64,000 nucleotides of DNA from Histomonas meleagridis (lineage: Eukaryota; Parabasalia; Tritrichomonadida; Dientamoebidae): positions 2,976,001 through 3,040,000 of the forward strand of contig WSYJ01000060.1 of assembly GCA_020186115.1 (NCBI GenBank). Reading direction: 5' to 3'. The notes beneath the pieces were generated by a model. The model worked only from the letters and a program-made list of their open reading frames with translations, was not told where the DNA came from and did no database searches. Positions 59,735-64,000 of this stretch are shown here, piece after piece. Position 1 is the first letter of the stretch; every line of letters starts with the position of its first letter. A program made the position numbers and the translations under genes.

Positions 59735-60539
59735 TTTGTATTTGGCCAAAAAAACTTTTGAAATTATTATAAACTTCTCAATAAGATAAACGTTTAAAAT
59801 ATGTAAAGAAGAAAGAAAAAAGGAAGAATTGATAATTTCCATATTTTTCTTGGCTATATTGAAGTTAATAACTGAAAGCAAGTTTGTTATTCAATTTAAT
59901 GCCTTTTGTAAAAATTGTTGCTACAAAACATAATTTTTTGTATTCATTGATAAAAATTTTCTTCTGTTAAAAATTCTTTTATATATTTATTACAGCTTTA
60001 TTTTTCGACTACAACTAGAAATTTTATTATTTTTTGAAAAGGAAATATGTTGCAACTGAACGCCAAAGAAAAAATTGTTAGTTTTTTCTAAACAAACCTA
60101 AGTCAAATTTAGGGGTACCCGATGTACAAAAAGTGATATGATAAATTTTATCATTTTTGAAAAGAAAATATTATCATTTTGTGTTAATAAAATGCTAATT
60201 TCCCAATCAACCTTTCATAATTCAAACCGCTCCACATTGTATCTTTATATTTAGAGTAAAATGTATCAATATCAAAAAATAATTAATTTTTAGAAGTGAA
60301 ATTCTTTTCAATGATATCAATCCTAAGTCCTTGTAATAAATATATCTATATTAACATTATGATAAAAATTTGATAGCCTTTAAAAATATTATTGAATCTA
60401 TTTTTTTAAAAAAAATTAAGATTCAACATTTTCATTCCGAAAAAAATACTAGCTAGTTCCAAATTTTGGTAGTTCCAAAATCAAATTTTAAGGTTTTTAA
60501 TTTGAGTACTTCTTATGCAAGAACTCAAATCTAATTCAC
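59735..60539. other. AT-rich spacer
   Basis: About 800 bp without a credible ORF. It may include the decayed 5' part of the next pseudogene, but nothing recognisable remains. Confidence 0.45.
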
Positions 60540-61536
60540 TACATTTGATTTCCAAATTCAAGGAACAAGTTTTAATATTGAAGCAGACATTGACTTAACA
60601 GCAATGGGTGCATTAGGCTTTCAAATAGAACCTAATAATTATATTGATGATAAGAAATTTTCATATGAAGTCCCAATATATACACTTCCTTCTATTTCAT
60701 TTTTCGGGGTTAGTTTTTATCTTGGAGTTTATGGATTTATTGAAGTATCATTTACTGATATTCAGTAACTTATTGAATCATTGAAATATGATTATCGAAT
60801 CAAATATTCACAAAAATATCATCTTAAATATTCATCTAAAGAATGGAGTTTCATTCACAAAGACAGATCAATCACTTGATACTGTTAAAAATGATCAAAA
60901 GCAAAATGCTATTTCGAAAGAAGAAGTTAATTAAATGAATTTAAAGTTAACACCTACAATTGATGTCGGTATTAATGCAGTCGTTCAAGTTGGAGCACAA
61001 TTTATATCATCAGAAGCAACACTTAATGTAAGTTTATATGCAAGATATCAAGTTCCATTTGATTTTAGCTTAAATACTGAGTTATGTACATTCCCATAAT
61101 TATATGGCTTATATACACAAGATCTTTCTATTAACTTTAAAATTTATGGTCATTTAAGTTTTATAGGTTTAATTGATTGGGAAAAGAATATTTTCCTACT
61201 ATTGGTGGAGCAGTAAATCTCACTATTAAAGCTGAAAATGATGGAACAAATAATCTGAAAATTTATTCTTATATTACATACTCTGATATAACACAAGAAA
61301 TAATTCCATTCAGTGTTAACAAATGGTATGCAAGTATCGATTCTTATTTCGAAGGTAATTCAAATGGTGGCGGTGGTGCATTCATAGCAATTGTTGTTGT
61401 TATCATCATCGTGGTCATAGTAGCAGTTATAATTGGAGTAGTCGTTTATGTGAAGAAGAGGAAATCTAAGAAAGAGTCATCTTCATCTGAAAAACAAATG
61501 GGAAGAAACATGAAATCAAAAAACAATTCATTTTGA
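60540..61536 (+). pseudogene. Surface membrane protein relic with C-terminal span
   Basis: Coding-like segments are broken by stops at ~60766, ~60880 and ~61097 and a frameshift near 61187. Pieces include FQIQGTSFNIEADIDLTAMG, PTIDVGINAVVQVGAQF and, open to the end (61177-61536; start codon not an ATG), INKW-like ectodomain, GGGGAFIAIVVVIIIVVIV membrane span and a basic tail KKRKSKKESSSSEK. This is a trichomonad-type single-pass surface protein, 5'-truncated and decayed. Confidence 0.7.
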
Positions 61537-61878
61537 AAATTTTAAAAAATAGATAACAAATAATAAAATTACTGACGATAGACTCGAATGAATGGGAAAC
61601 AATCGTACTCATATTCAAAAGTTAAAGAGTTTGGGAAATATTTATACAACCATTTTCACCAAGAAGAAAGAAAATACTTGATGAATAAATTGTATGTATC
61701 ATTATGTAATAAATTTAATGTAAATATACAATAACATAATTATCAATACAGCTTCTATACATGAAATCAAAAGGTATTTTCCAAATTTTCAATTTCAATT
61801 GATACTTTTCAAAAGTTTGAAATTAACTTCTTCTTTTCAAATGTTTATTCAGCAGATAATTGAGCCTATTCGAGACTT
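61537..61878. other. Intergenic spacer
   Basis: No gene seen. Confidence 0.5.
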
Positions 61879-64000
61879 ATGTTCGATGACTTAACCATGA
61901 AGTCTGTTAATCTAGAGACTTTATTGGGCACATTACCTTCAAATCAAGACGAAAAAGGCTCTTCCATTTTTTCTTCGTTTCTACAGTTTTTTCATGATGT
62001 CGTTACTTTTTCCAAGATTTCAAACACAACAGATTTTTTCTTATGGTGCCTAGCTTTCACTGTTTTAGATATCATAATTTTTTTGCAACTTGTTCCATTT
62101 GATCTTGAAAGTCTTTCATCAGGAGAATTTTTACAAAATCCTTCTTCATTTGATTATATTTTTTCAGAGTTATTCATACGCCAAATTGTATTTGTTTTAA
62201 TCTTAACAATATTTATTATAGTTATTGTTCAATGGGCTATAATAATATTTTATGATCCAAATCTTCATCTTTCAAGTTTCAAAGCCACGTTTGCCCGTTT
62301 CCTTTATATCCATTGTCCTTTGTTATTATCACCACTTGCTGGTCTTTTTTTTGATGCCTTATTACTATCAGCATATGGACATTTAAGTTATGATCCTACA
62401 TCAGTACATTACTCCATAGCTTTATCATCAGCCTTTTTATTACTTTGTGTAACATGTTATACCTTTTTTAATGTATCTCGAGGAAATCTTTTAATTGGGA
62501 ATTCAATCTTTTCATATTATGTTCAACCATTTGACATCACCGACTTATTATTTTTCTTTGTAGTTTCTGGCTTATTTTCATTTCGAGCTACTAATATTTC
62601 CTTAGTTCATACAATATCATCGATTCTATCGGTTTGTTGGGGTGCCCGATACTTTCTATTAAGGCAAAACCTCCCATTCACATCACTTTTCGCCAATATT
62701 TTATATGTTAAGCTTTATGTTGATTCTATATCATTAGGTATATTAACAATTATTTCAGTCTATGTTAATGTCCAAAAATATGTATTAACTGATTTTTTTA
62801 TTACATTATATTTTTTAGATAGTGTAATTTCATTTGGAGTAATTTATTTACATTATAAGACAACTAAAAGTATATTCGAACCTACTGATGGATATTCATT
62901 TAATCCCTCCAAAATTAATAAAACAAGTCAAGCAATCAATGCATTACGTAATGGAATTACATTTCAATTTATAGAAGCAACGAATAAAGACTTTTTAATA
63001 TGGATATTAACACAATTTTGTAAAGAAGAAATTATCCCTGATATAGTTCGAATATGTTTAATGTATAATTATCCACTTTCTATAATGCCATGGACTAAGT
63101 TTTCTTTATCACCACATTATTTAGTTTCATTAAAATTTCTTTCATATCAATATGATCAATATAAAAAGTTCCAAAGTAAAACAAAAACGCCACAAATCGA
63201 AAACACATTAAATAAACTTCGAACAGAACGAAACACATTTATAAATTTAGAGAAATCTCGACATAAAATTATAAAAATCGGAAATAAAATGCAAAAATTA
63301 CTTAAGCAATATCAAGATGCTATTATCGAATATCCACAATCATCAGATATAATTGATGAATGGAATGATTTCCATATCAATGTATTAAATGAAGATCCGA
63401 AGACATCGAATCAAATACCAATTATTAATTCATTTAATCAATTAACTACAAATATTTCACAAGAAAAAGTTAAAAAGAACAAAATATCTGATTCGGAATT
63501 ATATATTAATAATTATATTACTAATGTAACATTTCCTTTTATATGTTGGATCCGAATAATTATAATATTTTTTTTGGTATATGTAATCGTACAAAATGTA
63601 AATTATAAATCACAAATACGATTTTTTTCTAAAATCTTTACAAATATTGGAAAGTTATTTTATTTAGGAGCTTCATTAAGTAGTTGTTTCTTACGTAACA
63701 TTGATTCATTCATAAATTTACCGCCCGCTATAAACATTACAAGTGTTTTAGGTATATCTATGAGAGAATCAATTGATTTTCGATCTTCTTTCTCATTAAC
63801 ATCTGGGGAAATGACAGATCCATTAAGTTTATTAAACTTATTAACGGAAGAACCAAAAATATATAATTCGGAGAATTGTAATAAGTTATCTATATCATTA
63901 ACATCTATAATGGAATCTAATATGCTTGATACACTTGAAGACTTTCGATGTTATGCATCACAAATGGAATATTATTTAGGGTTCATATCGAATCATACAA
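61879..64000 (+). CDS. Large polytopic membrane protein (partial, 707 codons, runs off the right edge)
   Basis: ATG 61879 (MFDDLTMKSV) opens a frame with no stop to the window end. Residues ~50-330 hold about 8 hydrophobic spans (for example IFIIVIVQWAIIIFY, LLLSPLAGLFFDALLL). A soluble helical/coiled region follows (SKINKTSQAINALRNG ... LRTERNTFINLEKSRHKI), then another span near residue 560 (ICWIRIIIIFFLVYVIV). Trichomonads have many long proteins with this kind of multi-span N-terminus followed by PAS and nucleotide-cyclase domains. The present protein may be one, but the decisive C-terminal part is outside the window. Confidence 0.8.
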   Translation, partial: MFDDLTMKSVNLETLLGTLPSNQDEKGSSIFSSFLQFFHDVVTFSKISNTTDFFLWCLAFTVLDIIIFLQLVPFDLESLSSGEFLQNPSSFDYIFSELFIRQIVFVLILTIFIIVIVQWAIIIFYDPNLHLSSFKATFARFLYIHCPLLLSPLAGLFFDALLLSAYGHLSYDPTSVHYSIALSSAFLLLCVTCYTFFNVSRGNLLIGNSIFSYYVQPFDITDLLFFFVVSGLFSFRATNISLVHTISSILSVCWGARYFLLRQNLPFTSLFANILYVKLYVDSISLGILTIISVYVNVQKYVLTDFFITLYFLDSVISFGVIYLHYKTTKSIFEPTDGYSFNPSKINKTSQAINALRNGITFQFIEATNKDFLIWILTQFCKEEIIPDIVRICLMYNYPLSIMPWTKFSLSPHYLVSLKFLSYQYDQYKKFQSKTKTPQIENTLNKLRTERNTFINLEKSRHKIIKIGNKMQKLLKQYQDAIIEYPQSSDIIDEWNDFHINVLNEDPKTSNQIPIINSFNQLTTNISQEKVKKNKISDSELYINNYITNVTFPFICWIRIIIIFFLVYVIVQNVNYKSQIRFFSKIFTNIGKLFYLGASLSSCFLRNIDSFINLPPAINITSVLGISMRESIDFRSSFSLTSGEMTDPLSLLNLLTEEPKIYNSENCNKLSISLTSIMESNMLDTLEDFRCYASQMEYYLGFISNHT

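Overview
Organism. The window looks like nuclear DNA of a parabasalid protist, most likely a Tritrichomonas-type trichomonad. It is AT-rich and gene-dense, and almost all genes are intronless. It carries typical eukaryotic machinery (Rab and Sar1 GTPases, ArfGAP, APC1, NPL4, Ecm29, RBBP5, capping-enzyme fold) beside the ankyrin family with the trichomonad DUF3447-type head, Cys-rich and single-pass surface proteins, and start codons preceded by Inr-like TCAYTTT sequences. The genus is my inference from these traits; no rRNA or tRNA was seen to confirm it.

Layout. Positions 1-33300 are a mostly single-copy core: a TFIIH p62-like fragment, an LRR protein, a surface protein, a Cys-rich secreted protein, an EF-hand protein, an FCP1/SCP-type phosphatase, a PAC3-like proteasome chaperone, a Rab, a polytopic membrane protein, a PDI-like protein, Sar1, an ArfGAP, a disordered protein, RBBP5/Swd1-like, a degenerate capping enzyme, a broken surface-protein gene, Ecm29, a PG-rich protein, a CK1-like kinase, a RasGAP-like helical protein, a 66-bp minisatellite, and a tail-anchored protein whose frame needs a 35-nt intron. 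Positions 33500-47600 are an accessory block: three decayed ankyrin genes with long exon/spacer arrays, an Aven-like small gene, a helical-protein gene, a transposase relic and MITE-like repeats. Positions 47659-54232 return to core genes (NPL4, Rab6-like, APC1). Positions 54489-58936 are an inverted second copy of 35811-40873. The rest holds an RNF5-like E3 ligase, a broken surface-protein gene and the start of a large polytopic membrane protein running off the right edge.

How the genes relate. Several core genes concern the ubiquitin-proteasome system: PAC3-like (assembly), Ecm29 (proteasome scaffold), NPL4 (p97 cofactor), an RNF5-like ER ligase and APC1. Others concern the secretory pathway: Sar1, ArfGAP, two Rabs and an ER PDI-like protein. 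Genes are not in operons; divergent pairs share very short intergenic regions (30, 56 and 66 bp).

Most interesting points: a candidate 35-nt intron with a trichomonad-style branch/3' splice motif; a capping-enzyme homologue that has lost key residues of both catalytic centres; a 4.4-5.1 kb inverted duplication flanking NPL4-Rab-APC1, whose copies have decayed independently; ankyrin arrays whose repeats are separated by conserved untranslatable spacers; and a minisatellite that appears to have grown from an ankyrin-repeat relic.
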